Origin: Vicia villosa
Taxonomy: Eukaryota; Streptophyta; Magnoliopsida; Fabales; Fabaceae
Assembly: GCF_029867415.1 (NCBI RefSeq)
Contig: NC_081184.1
Location: 73,940,364 to 74,004,363 of the forward strand
Length of the DNA stretch: 64,000 nt
Direction: 5' to 3'
In this document: piece by piece, positions 42,379 through 54,093 of the stretch
Layout of the letters: the number at the start of each line of letters is the position of its first letter
Position numbering within the stretch: the stretch's first letter is position 1
Notes under the pieces: generated by a model
What the model was told of the DNA's origin: nothing
The model's database searches: none
The model's input: only the letters and a program-made list of their open reading frames with translations
Position numbers and translations under genes: made by a program

Positions 42379-45300
42379 TCGTCTTAAACCTGAAGGTGAG
42401 ATTGGCGCTAGCCTTTCGAACATTCGAGGTAGAAGAAGATTAAATATCAAAGTACCAGAAATTTGTCCTAAAGAGGGGATGGTGTGAATGTTATTCTTAT
42501 TTTTGTTTTGATATCTGCTGGGGGAAGAGAATTTTTTTTTCTGGTGGAAATATTTACAGTGAATAATGGATTTGAATGGTGGTTGTATGTAACATAGCCG
42601 AGGTGCCAATACAGGTTTTCAAAGGGAATGGTTATATGAGACAATGACTGAAAGGAGAAGATCTCGTGCGATCTACGACTCAACATCGGGAGAAGACCTC
42701 GTACGATCTTCAAGACTGAAAGGAAAAGATCTCGTGCGATCTATGACTCAACATCGACTCGACAACAGGAGAGGATCTCGTACGATCTTCATGACAGAAA
42801 GGAAAAGATCTCCTGCGATCTATGACTCAACATCGGGAGAAGGCCTTGTACGATCTTCAGGAATGAAAGGGAAAAGATCTCGTGCGATCTATGACTCAAC
42901 ATCGGGAGAAGACCTCGTACGATCTTCAGGACAGAAAGGAAAAGATCTCGTGCGATCTATAACTCAACATCGAGGTTTGGAGAAGGAAATTGGTTCTGAA
43001 ATGGTTTGCCAGGTTGGAAACTGGGCTTTGAAAGGGTTTGCTAGGTTGGGAACTGGGCTTTGAAAGGGTTTGCCAGGTTGGAAACTGGGCTTTGAAAGGG
43101 TTCGAAGGTCGGAAGGCAAAGGATTCACAACACAGGGGTTGGACCTAAAAAGTTTTCCCATACGGGGGAAGGGACCACGGAGACTAGTGACGACTAGACT
43201 CGATCAAAAGACATAATCACGAAGATATCGATGCTTACGAAGCATAAGAATTACATTAATCCCTTAGGCCAAAAGGCGGGGCGTAACTCTTTAAGAAAGG
43301 CAATCGTTCGAATTACCACACACCAAGTATGGTTATTCAAACGATTGAAAAATGAGGCGGGTTGAGTGCCCACCCTCATTCACGCTCTAATCTGCACGCA
43401 GCATACGGGAAATAACCTCGGAGACAATGATTCTGACGAAGAAAGGCATTGTATCCGATCCATATTGGAGAGGGAATATAAGACTTCTTCTGAGGATGCA
43501 TATTACTTCGTACCTTCTGGGCGCATATAAACTGGCTTATGCATTGATGCATGTTTGAATTTTCAATGGCGTAATGCTCCATTTTGATGGATATGCTACA
43601 CTTTTGAGGATGCAATGTTATATGCAATGGATACTATATGCAGAGTGCCAAATAAAGGCATTAGTGAGGTAAACACCAAGGAGAATCCCCTTAGTGTTAA
43701 GGACCATGTGGAGGTGCCAATAGATATTGGACTTTGATTTGTAAGATGCTCCTTCTTTGACTTGAAGAATAATTTCTGACTTCTCACCATGTGCCACTGC
43801 TTGGAGGATTTTCAGCTTGAGGAGATTCCCTCGATCCACCATGTTAGGGATGAGAAATTCAGGTAAGGAGCCTTGATTAGGGAAGTAGAACAGCTCGTAG
43901 GAGAAATAAACTCCTATGCTTGAGGAATGGAACGAACTCTCGGGAGAAATAAACTCCGTGCTTGGGGAGAGACCAAGTTTCCAGGAGAAATAAACTCCTA
44001 TGATAAGGGAGAAGTGGTACACTCATAAGGTTGTGCCCCAAGTTTCATGACCCATGAAGGGATTTTCCCTAAAGGATCCTTGGAGAGATTTGTCGAATCT
44101 CGACGTAACTGCCCCAGATTGATCAAAGCTTAAAGAGATTTATCGACCTGATTGCCCCAGATTGATCAAAGCCTGAAGAGATTTATCAACATGATTGCCC
44201 CAGATTGATCAAAGCTTGAAGAGAGTTATCAACATGATTGCCCCAAATATGCTGACTTTGAGAGGTCAAACCTCGATTCAATTGCCTCTGATTAGGTACA
44301 TCTTACTAGAATCCTCAAGCCTTCATTGTTTAGAAGTCAAACAAACACGGAAACAACTTTACCACGCTCAACGGAGTCTTCAAATTCTTCCCCTCAGGGT
44401 AATCAAAGAAGGCATTTGCTCAACAGAATATTCAGGCCTTTCTCTTCAGGGTAGTCAATTAATAAAAGTATCAACTACCCATGCTTGACGGAGCCTTCAG
44501 GCAACATGCCTATTGATAATCAGTCTCTGAAATGATTGGCTTTTTACTCCACGGAGTTCTCAAGTCTCTTTACTTTAACCTGATCAAGCTCTTCACTGAT
44601 TCTCATCTTTGAAAATTTCCTTGATGTTAAGCACATATTTTGTATGCAAAAGAATGTTAATTCTAAGAATGATAATTCTAATGCAAAGCCTATGTTAGTC
44701 TTGAAGTTTTAAAACTATTTATGAAATGAGGTTGCGACTTCTTGTGACTGAATCACTAGTTGACACAACCTCGATTTTTGTGTATGGAAGATAAAGCAAA
44801 CGTACGGTACCAACATGGATATGAGTCTCGCTTCATTGGGAGTTAGTTAAACACTATCTCTTCGGGGTGCGCTTTCAAAATAAACCCTACTTCAATTAGG
44901 ACTTTTAAGGGTTGTAACTTGGTCGGGTTCACGGTTTTAGAAACAAAGGATTTTTAGGCTCAAAATTATTTGTACCCACCCCCTTCATGATGTTCTCCGA
45001 TCCTATGTTCAGTTAACTCGACACGAGTGTTCATCCCTCACAAGGAATTTGAAATGGTTGAGGAATCAATGAGGTTCTTTGAACATGGCGGTCGCTCACC
45101 TTTTATTCTTCTGATTCATTATCACACGACTTTGTTCTTGCTTGGCAATTTCATCATCTTCTTTCTTTTTTTTATGCTTCTTTTGTCATTTTTCTTTTCA
45201 TCCTTTTCTTCTTTTTTTTTTCCATTTCTTTTTTGCTATATATTTTTAACAAGTCGTGTGACCTCGCATTATCTTTGATTCGTTGGAGGTGATCGCGACC

Positions 45301-46530
45301 GCCTCACTCTTTTGATTTGATGAAGGATTACCATTGCGGTATCGTCATCTCTCGATCTCTTGATGGAATAAGGATAATCATTACGGTTTTGACATTCCTC
45401 AACCTTTTGAAGGATAACCATTGTTGTATCCTTAGATGCATACCCTTTTGGTGAGTTTTGAAAGCACGATCAAGTTAAATGAACACTACCCTGCCCCAAG
45501 GTTAAAATAAGGGTTTTTATTATTAGAAAAGAAACTCCTACTTCAAGGCTCAAAGGGGTTGACGAGGGTCTATCTCCCTTATATCTCCGGTGTTTGAGGA
45601 TTTGAAACAATGCCTGTACATCCTCAGTAGGGTTTTATTCAAAAACACACGATTAGAGATTTTGCATTTTTATTTTTCATCATTCTCCCTCATCTTTTTG
45701 CCTAAGAAAGCGATTAGTAAAGTTGGTATCGTAATGCCAAAAACATTTTATGAGTGATAAAGAATGGGTGGCTTCAAGACAAACATAAACAATGTATTAT
45801 GATTTTCATTCAGAAATTAACAAGTTTTTACATGCTAGCAATGCTTAAACAAACAATGAAATGTTACAAATGAGAATGCAATAAAGAAACTAAATGAATG
45901 CCATTGTTGGGGAGACTTGACTCTGTCTGGACTTATTGATCTTGAATACTTTTTGCAGTTCTTTCCAAACACTTCAGATTACTCCAAAAGAGAACTCCAA
46001 CGAAGTCACCCATGAGTCGTAAACTTTTGCATTGCTTTAGGGATTCGAGCAATGCGAGTGATGCAATGCTCAAGATAAGAGTACGTCTTGCTTATCCCTC
46101 GTGCGGGAGCCCCAAGCATATTCATTGAAGAAGTATTTTCCATCAAACATGGAGGAACCTTGCGTGGTCACCAAACTTAGAGAAGCTACTTGTTGCAAGG
46201 AGAGCTCAAACACCAACTAAAACACCAACCTCCATGGATACAACTGAGCACAAGAACCTTGAGAATGAGAGATGCTTCTACAAAACATTCTTGATTACTT
46301 TTTGAAAAAGATTCTGACAAAGTTGCTCGAGAATTTGTGGTGTTTTCATTATTATCATACCAACGAGTTCAAACAAGGAAGTAGCCTTCTACAAAATAGG
46401 AAATACTGAAATGAGAATACGGAAATGAAATGATGATTGCCATAGTTGAGGAGCCTTAACTCCATTTGGGCTTATTATTATTATTATTATATTTTTTTTT
46501 GGTGATACTTTATGGAATACGGACATTCAC
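42379..46530 (-). other. Long repeat-rich 3' UTR of minus-strand Ogre derivative
   Basis: 4.15 kb with no supported gene. Repeat blocks: about 66-bp units with AAGATCTCGTGCGATCT (42640-42980), about 40-bp units with GGTTTGCCAGGTTGG (42999-43110), GGAG-AAATAAA-CTCC stem-loops (43900-44000), about 52-bp units with GATTGCCCCAGATTGATC (44110-44245) and a pyrimidine tract (45130-45245). Positions 45490-45620 match the LARD interior at 17741-17883, inverted. Confidence 0.7.
42640..42980 (-). repeat. Tandem repeat with GATC-centred inverted motifs
   Basis: About five units alternate AGATCTCGTGCGATCT and GACCTCGTACGATCTTC, joined by ACTCAACATCGGGAGA. The first motif can pair AGATC with GATCT around a six-base loop. 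The second pairs poorly, so compensatory evidence is weak here. Confidence 0.7.
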
Positions 46531-47640
46531 TTATGCATGAACTCTTCGTTTTATGTGCAGGCCATTTGGAGTGAATGATATTGCTTTGGAGTCAATGAGA
46601 TCTTGGACTTTGTGTTTCAAAATATTACAATCCTCAATTGAATGTCCAGATGTCCCAGAATGGTACTCACACCTTGCATTTAAGTCATATCCTTGAGGAA
46701 TCGGTGTTGGAGGGGGCTTAAACTCCCTTAGTTGGACCAAAGAATCCTTGAGTAAATGAGAAAGTAGTCGACTATAGGTCATAGGAATTGGGTCAATTCT
46801 TCTTGGTGGTCTCCTCGGCATTTGTGGACCCTGTTGCTGGTGATGATTCAAATATCCAATTTGTTCAGGTGTCTTCCCTTTTTGATTTGGCTGGGAAACA
46901 ATCAAAGACTGATAAAGTGGAAGATCCGGAATCCAAGACGGTGCACTGTGCTTCTGATTTGAAGTAGATCCGACATAGAAGTATGAATCAAACTTTTCTT
47001 CCACCATAGATGGAACCCTACTTCCTTGAACACTCATGCCCTCGGAGGTGATCAAAATCACTTTTGAGTCAATGAGATCTTGAATTTGATGCTTCAGCGC
47101 CCTACAATTCTCAATATCATGGCCAGGTGCCCCATAATGGAACTCGCATCGAGCATTGGCATCAAAATTGGGGGGAAGCTTTTCAGGCATGGATAAATCG
47201 CGTAGCTCAACCAACCGAAGTTCCAGCAAGCGGGGAAGTAACTGAGCATAAGGCATGGGGATCGGATCAAGAACCCTCTGAGGCATCTTAGGTTTTTGCC
47301 CACACATTCGGCCCCCTTGATTCATTCTAGGGACATGAACAGATTGACGTGGCGATAATGGCACTTGAAGTTGAGGGAGAGCTCCCTGAGGTACCCCATG
47401 AGTGGAAAGAGATCCTATTGAAGAGAAGGAGTCAACAATTTCTGTTGCAGCAGCAGGGACAACGTGACCTTCCTTCCTTAGTACCGTTTTCAGAACTTCC
47501 ATGACCAGGCCCAATTGAGTCTTCAACTGACTGTTTTCCTCCTTTAGTGCATCCTGATTATGGATCAAATCTTGCATTTCCAGCATAAGATGACCCATAT
47601 GTTCCTTCATCTCATCCATTTCCTCACGGAGTTGTTCCAT
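46531..47640 (-). CDS. Gag-like protein, coiled coil plus two zinc-knuckle modules
   Basis: A 369-residue open frame, the only intact long ORF of this element. Residues 1-55 are heptad-like and charged (MEQLREEMDEMKEHMG...), a likely coiled coil. Two related modules follow (about 125-205 and 282-360). Each has PIPM.Y..LL..LL...LV.LR, then C-x2-H-x5-H-x4-C (C165, H168, H174, C179 and C324, H327, H333, C338), then LKH..QDLIDSK. This knuckle type is typical of Ogre/Tat gag and suggests RNA binding. I see no capsid domain, protease or RT. The ATG at 47640 is chosen because the coiled coil starts there. It may be a degraded gag that happens to stay open. Confidence 0.7.
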   Translation of the reverse strand: MEQLREEMDEMKEHMGHLMLEMQDLIHNQDALKEENSQLKTQLGLVMEVLKTVLRKEGHVVPAAATEIVDSFSSIGSLSTHGVPQGALPQLQVPLSPRQSVHVPRMNQGGRMCGQKPKMPQRVLDPIPMPYAQLLPRLLELRLVELRDLSMPEKLPPNFDANARCEFHYGAPGHDIENCRALKHQIQDLIDSKVILITSEGMSVQGSRVPSMVEEKFDSYFYVGSTSNQKHSAPSWIPDLPLYQSLIVSQPNQKGKTPEQIGYLNHHQQQGPQMPRRPPRRIDPIPMTYSRLLSHLLKDSLVQLREFKPPPTPIPQGYDLNARCEYHSGTSGHSIEDCNILKHKVQDLIDSKAISFTPNGLHIKRRVHA

Positions 47641-48497
47641 AGTTGATCTTGGAGTCGTGGCGGTGAGAAGTCAAATCTGTTGTTGATCTTGAAATCTGAA
47701 TAGAAAGGGTCCCATAAGTCTTTGAAAGAACCATGAAATGCATGATAGTATGAATGCATGTTCCATTTATGAGAGATCCTAAAGTCTTTTTACACTTTCC
47801 TTTTTCTTTTTTCTTTTGGAATCCAAGCTTTGTTTTATATGGAGTATATTTTCTTTTCTTTTTTCTGATTTTCTATTTCCTTTTTTCTTTTTGTTTCTTT
47901 TTTTTTTTGGAAATAGACTTTAGGATCCCCCACAAATGAATTGGATAAAGCAATGATGTTATGCAATGCAAAAGCACGGAATCGAGGTCCATATAATCTT
48001 AGTAGCATATGTACAATCCTCAGAATGACTGATATAAAACCTCCTTGCAGGCCAAATGTCACAGGATCAAAGGTTCGACGCCTTTTTGAATACAAGAATA
48101 TCAAGCACCATGAGAACAGACCAAATAAAGGTCCGACCTCAAATATGAAGAAGCAATGGTATGTAGGAGTCAAGGTTTCCTGTCCCACCCCAATCTCACG
48201 GGTATGAAGTCTAGACACGAACAAGTGGTCCCTAATGGTCACTAGGGTCTACAGTTCCCATGGGGTACAAAGTGTTTGAGGCAACAAGCGTGCCAGACAC
48301 AGTGTTCCATGAAGGAACCTCGCCCAGTTGGGTACCCCATGTCAAGCTCGATCGTAGCAAGAGCCACGGGAGTCAACATGAGCATCCACGCTAATCCTAT
48401 GTGTCACTGGCCTGGGTAGTGGGCCTTTTACCTCACAAAAACCCCCCACCTGCAAAACAGAGCAGAAAAAAATATGTGGCCCCCACTGGCCTGGTTG
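47641..48497 (-). other. 5' leader of minus-strand Ogre derivative (truncated)
   Basis: Sequence upstream of the gag-like ORF, with a pyrimidine-rich plus-strand stretch at 47785-47910. No supported gene. The PBS and 5' LTR expected to its right are absent; it ends in the Athila junction at 48497/48498. Confidence 0.6.
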
Positions 48498-49399
48498 TTG
48501 AATTATGGTTTCATCTAACTGGCGAACATGCTACCGGTTGGAGGAATCTTCACGCTTCCCACATTCAAAATCCCGCTATACATTATTTTCAACGTGTTTT
48601 GGGTAACACAATTTTTGCAAGATCCAACAACCACAAGGTGAACCAAAATGAGTTATTTTTCTTATTTTGTGCACTAAATAATATCCGCATCAATGTCACA
48701 ACATTTATGCTCCAACACCCCCAAGGATGTGTCAACGCTCCCGCCACAAACCCATTCTGTTTTGGCGGCATTATTACCACAGTGGCATATGCCTTAGGCC
48801 TCGCTGACGACCTCATCTCCCTTTCCCATTACATGATGCCTGCTCAGTCCCTCGATCTCACTTACTTCCGTGACTCTCACATGGTGTCACCACGACGCGA
48901 CGGTCGTTTCACTCTGGTGGTCAACAAAACTTTAATTCCAAATGTCATTCTACCATGCCCCGGGCGAATCAACATCCGTTATATTCGGCGTTGGAGGCTC
49001 ATTTTTGAAGATCCTTAAGAAAACCAACCTGAACATCATAATGAGCCGGTGGATGAAATGGAACAAGAGTTCAACCAAGCAGATGATGATTTCGATGCCA
49101 ACCAACATCCTCACAATAATCCTCCACCAACTACTCTCGATGCCATATATCCTGCAATTCAACGCCAAGACCAACTTTTTCAAGCTAAGCAGACAAATCA
49201 AGACGAATACTTAAGGCTAATTCGAGAAATGCAACATGAGCACCGTGACTACGCTATTAGGACTGGAGGCCACTACACAGAAATTGCTACATAATTGATT
49301 GAACTCAACCTACGCGCAAGTGGCTCTCCTCCTACTAGACGTCGACGTGTTCGCACCAGAGGCGCAAGCAGTTCTCGCAACCGCAACAACGAGGAGTAG
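48498..49399 (+). pseudogene. Athila env-like ORF, copy B (5'-truncated, broken)
   Basis: It aligns with copy A from 37508 onward, starting at TTGAATTATGG. The frame is open through the site where copy A lost a base (reads GLADDLISLSHYM) but stops at TAA 49016, where copy A has CAA. It continues after the stop through an acidic, Gln/Asn-rich segment to the EIAT stop at 49292, which both copies share. A further frame ends RNRNNEE-stop at 49397. The two copies therefore carry different defects plus one shared stop. The N-terminal part is missing because of the junction at 48497. Confidence 0.8.
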
Positions 49400-50421
49400 T
49401 TCTTATGCATTGAGGACACTGCAAAATTTAAGTCTGGGGGAGTCGTATTACTCGCATTAGTATTTTTATTCCGTTTATTTCTTTTGTTGCAATGTTTTTC
49501 AATTCAATAAAAACATATTTATGAAATTTTAAGTCTTATATGCATATTTCCGTGTCTATTAGAATTTTTCCATTTTCTTGAGCGATAACAAAATTTTCTA
49601 AACGATAAACGCATAACCCCGCACGTTCGAATAGTACGAAGCTACTTTCTTACAAGATATATAGGAACTAGAGTAAAAATTCGAGATAACACCCTTACCG
49701 TCTCGAAACTCTAAAAACCCCAAGTATGCATAACCGATTTCAATACCCATTATACCGAAACCATTGACTTTAGTTTTGAAGTAACCCTTATTAGTTTATT
49801 CTAGCAGTCGGCACCGTCTTAGACACCAACTACGCAGAGAGTCGATGAATATAAGTGTATGATCCATATAATTATTATTATATGCCTAATTGCCAATGGA
49901 AATGTACCTACTAAGTAAGGTGATCTTCACACGATCATTTAACCCAACGGCTACAAATCTCAAACTTTAAATAAACTCATTGTTGATTGGTTCAGAAGTT
50001 ACCTGGTACTGAACTTGGTAGGAAGGACCTTGGTTCGATTCCTCACAATCGACAAATGAGCGCTAAAGGAGTATACCATATATTTGTGCCAGAACTCCAT
50101 AAAAAGGATCATAGTCATTAACCGGCTACTCTGCTATGCGCGTGTGAAGATAATGGGCTCAATGTGATTGCGCACGAATGAAACGGGTAAAACAAGATGA
50201 TAAGTCAAGGTCGAGCTATGATAGCATGATTCGGATTGGTATGCATACTGGGAGTTGTCTAGTGTCGCCACTGTAAGCTTATTATTAAGATTTATCTCAT
50301 AAGTTTCCGACGAAAACACTTCGTGGCCGAGTACGACCCCGGACGATGTGGTTGACATGCATTTCATTTTACTATCCTCCTATTTTAATCTGATTATTTG
50401 CTTGAGGACAAGCAAAGGTTC
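49400..50421 (+). other. Athila 3' UTR
   Basis: About 1 kb without a supported ORF between the env-like gene and the PPT. It contains an internal PPT-like run (AAGTCTGGGGGAGTCG, about 49429-49444) and a weak tRNA-like module at 49988-50042. Confidence 0.6.
49988..50042 (+). other. Weak tRNA-like module in Athila 3' UTR
   Basis: GGTTCGATTCC at 50032-50042 is a perfect B box. TGGTTCAGAAGT at 49988 is only a loose A box, 44 bp upstream. There is no clear terminator. It is possibly a decayed tRNA-derived insertion. Confidence 0.35.
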
Positions 50422-50436
50422 AAGTCTGGGGGAGTT
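50422..50436 (+). promoter_or_regulatory. Athila polypurine tract
   Basis: AAGTCTGGGGGAGTT lies directly before the LTR start TGATAACACG and marks the LTR as the 3' LTR of the upstream env-bearing element. Confidence 0.85.
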
Positions 50437-52218
50437 TGATAACACGATTTTATATCATATATTTAGCTTAAAATCCATAGATATTATTAGCATTTTCATT
50501 TAATTATATTGTTTTATTATGATATTATCCGGGTATTTACGATGTTTCAAGTATTGCGTTCGTATTGAAGCTATTCGTGAAAAGGAAAAGAAATAGAGCA
50601 AAAGGCATCCACATTTATAAAAGAGTGGTGCCAAACAAATAAAGGGGTGCAAAGAAGACCCAATTGTGCAAAGATGCAAGCCCAGCTCACGAAGGAGCTG
50701 GACACGACCACTTCAGCGCGTGGCCTACATTGAAGAAGACCAAGTAAAGAATGAAGACGTCCGTCTCCCACTCTACTTTTCACGTCCATGCCACGTCATA
50801 AAGAGGAGACGTCCGTCTTCAACCGTTCCTAATAATTCTCCACTTGAGACGCACGTCTCAAGTCTGTTTCCAAGGTCACCTAAAAATGTGGAGACGTGCG
50901 TCTCCGAGTCCTAAGTTAAAAGTGCCTATTTTCAAGGAACGAATCTGCATACCCTCAGCTATAAAAGGAGGGTGATACTTCAGTCCTCCAGGCCCGGATT
51001 TTTACTAACGAAGTGCTGTCGAAATTATTTTCCAAGCGTTTATTTTTCTTCCGCATTTTATTTCATTCATTGCTTTCTTTTTCTCAGAACAATTTCTACA
51101 CCGGAGATTATTGTGAATCTTTCATAGATCTAACCTTACGTTAGATTTAGTTTTTATTTTCCTAGTCTTTAATTTTACGCCCAATAATATTTGAAGAATG
51201 ATCCAGCCAACCTGTGGCGGAGGTTCGAGTATTTCAAGATTCAGATTTATTTCAGATTTATTTCATTCAGGTTTATTATTTATGGCCTTTATATTATTTA
51301 ATTGCATGATATATTGTATGCCTTGTAATATGCCTTTTATTATAAACCAAACCGATTTATGCATGTTTAACCGTATCAATATGTCTAGCTAATTAATTAA
51401 GATATCGGTATGTAAAGTAAGTTAACCGTGGGATCCGAAATAAGTTGGCTTAATTATGTTTTATTAACTATCACTTGTTTTTGGTTTTATGTCTAATTTA
51501 AATTAATAGAGTCTTAAAATCAATAGAGCGAGAGTTTGAGGTTTTAAGGCAGACAAAGGTTAAAATCAATAGAGCGAGAGTTTGAGATCTTTAACTGGAT
51601 AGTAGACATACGACATTAGTTTTAAGGATGGCGAAAGCGTATTAAAACTGATTAGAAATTATTTATTCTTAAAAAGTGTTTTTAAACCCGACGCGGGATA
51701 GCGAGAGCGTACGTTAGGGAATACTAGCATGATCCGAGTCAACAGAGCGAGAGTTTGAGACTAGGAGATTTAAGTAGATAACGTCTTCATAAAGCGAGCA
51801 TTTTATTAACTATGTTATTTTCAAAAAGCTTTTCTAAATCTAATGGGATGGCGAGAGCGTACATTATGAGTTAGGATAGTAGTCTAAATCAACAGAGCGA
51901 GTGTTTGAGAGGAGGACTTTTAAACGACAGAATTAATAAAGATTTTTAATTAAATAAGAACCATAGCCAATGGACCTTCGGATCACCTAAGTTAGACGAA
52001 ATACATACCGATATCCGTTTATTATTATATTTCTTAGAATTCATAAATCACTTTTCCCTTAGAAACAACCAAATTATTAGTAGCCTTAGCTCTACATAGT
52101 AACCTTAGATAACGGTAGATCGATTCATAGTCCCTGTGGATTCGATATCTTTTAAAACTACATGACAGGACTGTGCACTTGTAGTTATCAGATTTATAGA
52201 CACGTAAAATCGCGATCA
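50437..52218 (+). repeat. Complete Athila LTR shared by two element halves
   Basis: A 1782-bp LTR, TGATAACACG...CGCGATCA. It has a PPT on its left and a PBS on its right, so it serves as 3' LTR for the env-bearing part and 5' LTR for the gag-bearing part. The TATA box is at 50960-50966. GAGAC/GTCTC inverted repeats lie at about 50752-50910, and a dispersed repeat with GAGCGAGAGTTTGAG and GCGAGAGCGTAC at about 51520-51915. Confidence 0.88.
50960..50966 (+). promoter_or_regulatory. Athila LTR TATA box
   Basis: TATAAAA followed by GGAGGGTG; the counterpart in the partial LTR is at 36824-36830. Confidence 0.65.
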
Positions 52219-52224
52219 AGTTTT

Positions 52225-52242
52225 TGGCGTCGTTGCCGGGGA
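52225..52242 (+). promoter_or_regulatory. Athila primer binding site
   Basis: TGGCGTCGTTGCCGGGGA starts six bases after the LTR end. It matches the Athila-type PBS, reported for tRNA-Asp, except for one base in the sixth position. Confidence 0.8.
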
Positions 52243-52320
52243 CTATTTAAGTCGATATCGTAACTCACTGTTACACCGTAGAGACTAGGGCAATTCTCTC
52301 CTTTCTGTTTGAACGATTGT

Positions 52321-54093
52321 ATGCCAAGTACTCGTTCACAAGGAGGAGAACGGATACAACGAATTAACGAGATCGAACGTTTTGTTAACGTAAGATGTTG
52401 AGCTTATCATCTTCCCGAAGTAGCACCAATTCCAATTTCTTAGGAATTGATCTTTACTGATCAAATCAATCAAATTACCCCGAAGTTAGAGATGGCTGCT
52501 CTTCCCCCTCTTAGAGACTATGCCGCTCCTTCACGAGCTGAACCGCACCCAAGTATCGCACCACCTGCGATTGAGGCGAACAATTTCGAACCGAAACCTT
52601 CATTGGTACAAGCTGTCCAACAGAACAAATTCTCTGGAAGCCTTGCGGACGATCCTAATCTCCATTTATCCGTGTTCGTACAATATGCCGACACTGTCAA
52701 AGCTAACAACGTTAGTTTCAAAGCTATTCGATTACGCCTCTTTCCCTTCTCCTTGAGAGATAGAGCTAGAGCATGGCTTCAATCCCTGCCCTCTAATTCC
52801 ATAACTACATGGGACGAACTAAAGAGAGTATTCTTAGCTAGATATTATCCGCCTAGCAAGACTGCTATGCTAAGAGGTCAAATCAACGGATTTTCCCAAA
52901 AAGATAACGAATCACTCTTCGAAGCTTGGGAACGATATAAGGACATGTTAAGACTATTCCCTCATCATGGACTCGAACCATGGCTGATCATCCACACTTT
53001 CTATGGTGGTCTACTCTATAACACTACAATGACTATAGATGCCGCTGCTGGCGGAGCTCTAATGGACAACCCCCATGATGAAGCATACAACCTCATAGAA
53101 AACATGGCACAAAACCATTATCAATGGGGAGGAGAACGAGCTGCTCTAGAGAAAACCCAAACCAAAGGAGGAATATACGAAGTAAGTGGTATAAACCGCG
53201 TTAACGCTAAGGTAGACACTTTAACTCAAAAGATCGAGAATCTAACCATCACTCCTTCAGCCACCGCGGCTGTTGTAGCACCTAACTGTGAGATATGTGG
53301 ATTAACTGGACATGTCGTTGCCGAATGTCAACTTCTGACTGGTATTCCATCTTATCAAGTGAACTACGCTCAGGGAAATCCTTACTCTAACACGTACAAC
53401 CCTGGATGGAAGAACCATCCAAACTTTTCGTCAAAGAACAACAATGTGGTGTACGCACCTGGACAAGCACCTGCTATCCCACCTGGCTATCAAAAAGCAC
53501 CTGTAGCTGCTCCAAACACCCCTAGGAAGTCGAATCTAGAAATCATGATGGAAAACTTCATAGCTTCCCAACAACAAACCAACAAAGACTTCCTAAATCA
53601 AAACATTCATAATAGTGAGCAACTAAAACAATTATCAAACAAAGTAGATGCTTTAGCTACACATAACAAGATGCTAGAAACGAAAATCTCACAAGTAGCT
53701 CAACAAAAAGCACCTACTGCTGCCCCTGCTGGCACGTTTCCTGCTCAACCACAACATAATCCTAAAGGACATGCGAATGCGATTACACTGCGAAGCGGAA
53801 CGAACTACAATGGACCTATCGATCCTAGAACTCAAAACGCACCCATGTCACAACAAGAGCCAGAGGAAATCAAAAAGACATCAACTGATGATCAAACTGC
53901 TAAAATAAATGAAAACAACACCGAAGTGGAATCTGAAAAAGAGAAACCCTATGTGCCACCACCACCTTATAAGCCACCTATCCCGTACCCTCAGATATTA
54001 GCTAAATCTAAAACCGAAGCGCAATTTAAAAAGTTTGTAGAACTTGTGAAACAATTAAACATAACCATACCTTTCACAGAAGCTATAACTTAG
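52321..54093 (+). pseudogene. gag: Athila gag (broken)
   Basis: An ATG at 52321 (MPSTRSQGGERIQR) begins the frame, with TGA at 52399 and TAG at 52441 in phase. The frame is then open from 52444 to 54090, with an internal ATG at 52492. Capsid-like residues include FSGSLADDPNLHLSVFVQY and LRDRARAWLQSLP...WDELKRVFLARYYP. A knuckle-like CEICGLTGHVVAEC lies near 53287, and a long Pro/Gln-rich tail follows. The TAG at 54091 separates it from protease in the same frame and is probably a mutated Gln codon. Athila normally makes gag and protease as one polyprotein. Confidence 0.85.

Larger units (their letters stand above)
38378..48497 (-). mobile_element. Truncated minus-strand Ogre derivative with gag-like ORF only
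   Basis: On the minus strand the order is leader (48497-47641), gag-like ORF (47640-46531), long 3' UTR, PPT (42364) and 3' LTR (42363-38378). No protease, RT or integrase lies between gag and the UTR, as in elements called TR-GAG. The 5' LTR and PBS are missing: at 48497/48498 the sequence switches to Athila env-like DNA that begins about 860 bp upstream of the left insertion point, so the right end is a rearrangement and not an integration boundary. Confidence 0.8.

Noticed and set aside
42640..43063. 139-codon Arg/Ser-rich ORF
   Set aside because: It is a translation of the 66-bp GATC tandem repeat.
45027..45278. Hydrophobic Phe/Leu-rich ORF that might be a membrane protein
   Set aside because: It is the translation of a pyrimidine tract in the 3' UTR of the minus-strand Ogre derivative.
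47754..47939. Phe-rich ORF
   Set aside because: A pyrimidine-rich stretch read in frame, in a retrotransposon leader.
38378..48497. Simple insertion of an Ogre derivative into Athila
   Set aside because: The right flank repeats 860 bp of the left flank, and the 5' LTR, PBS and second target duplication are missing.
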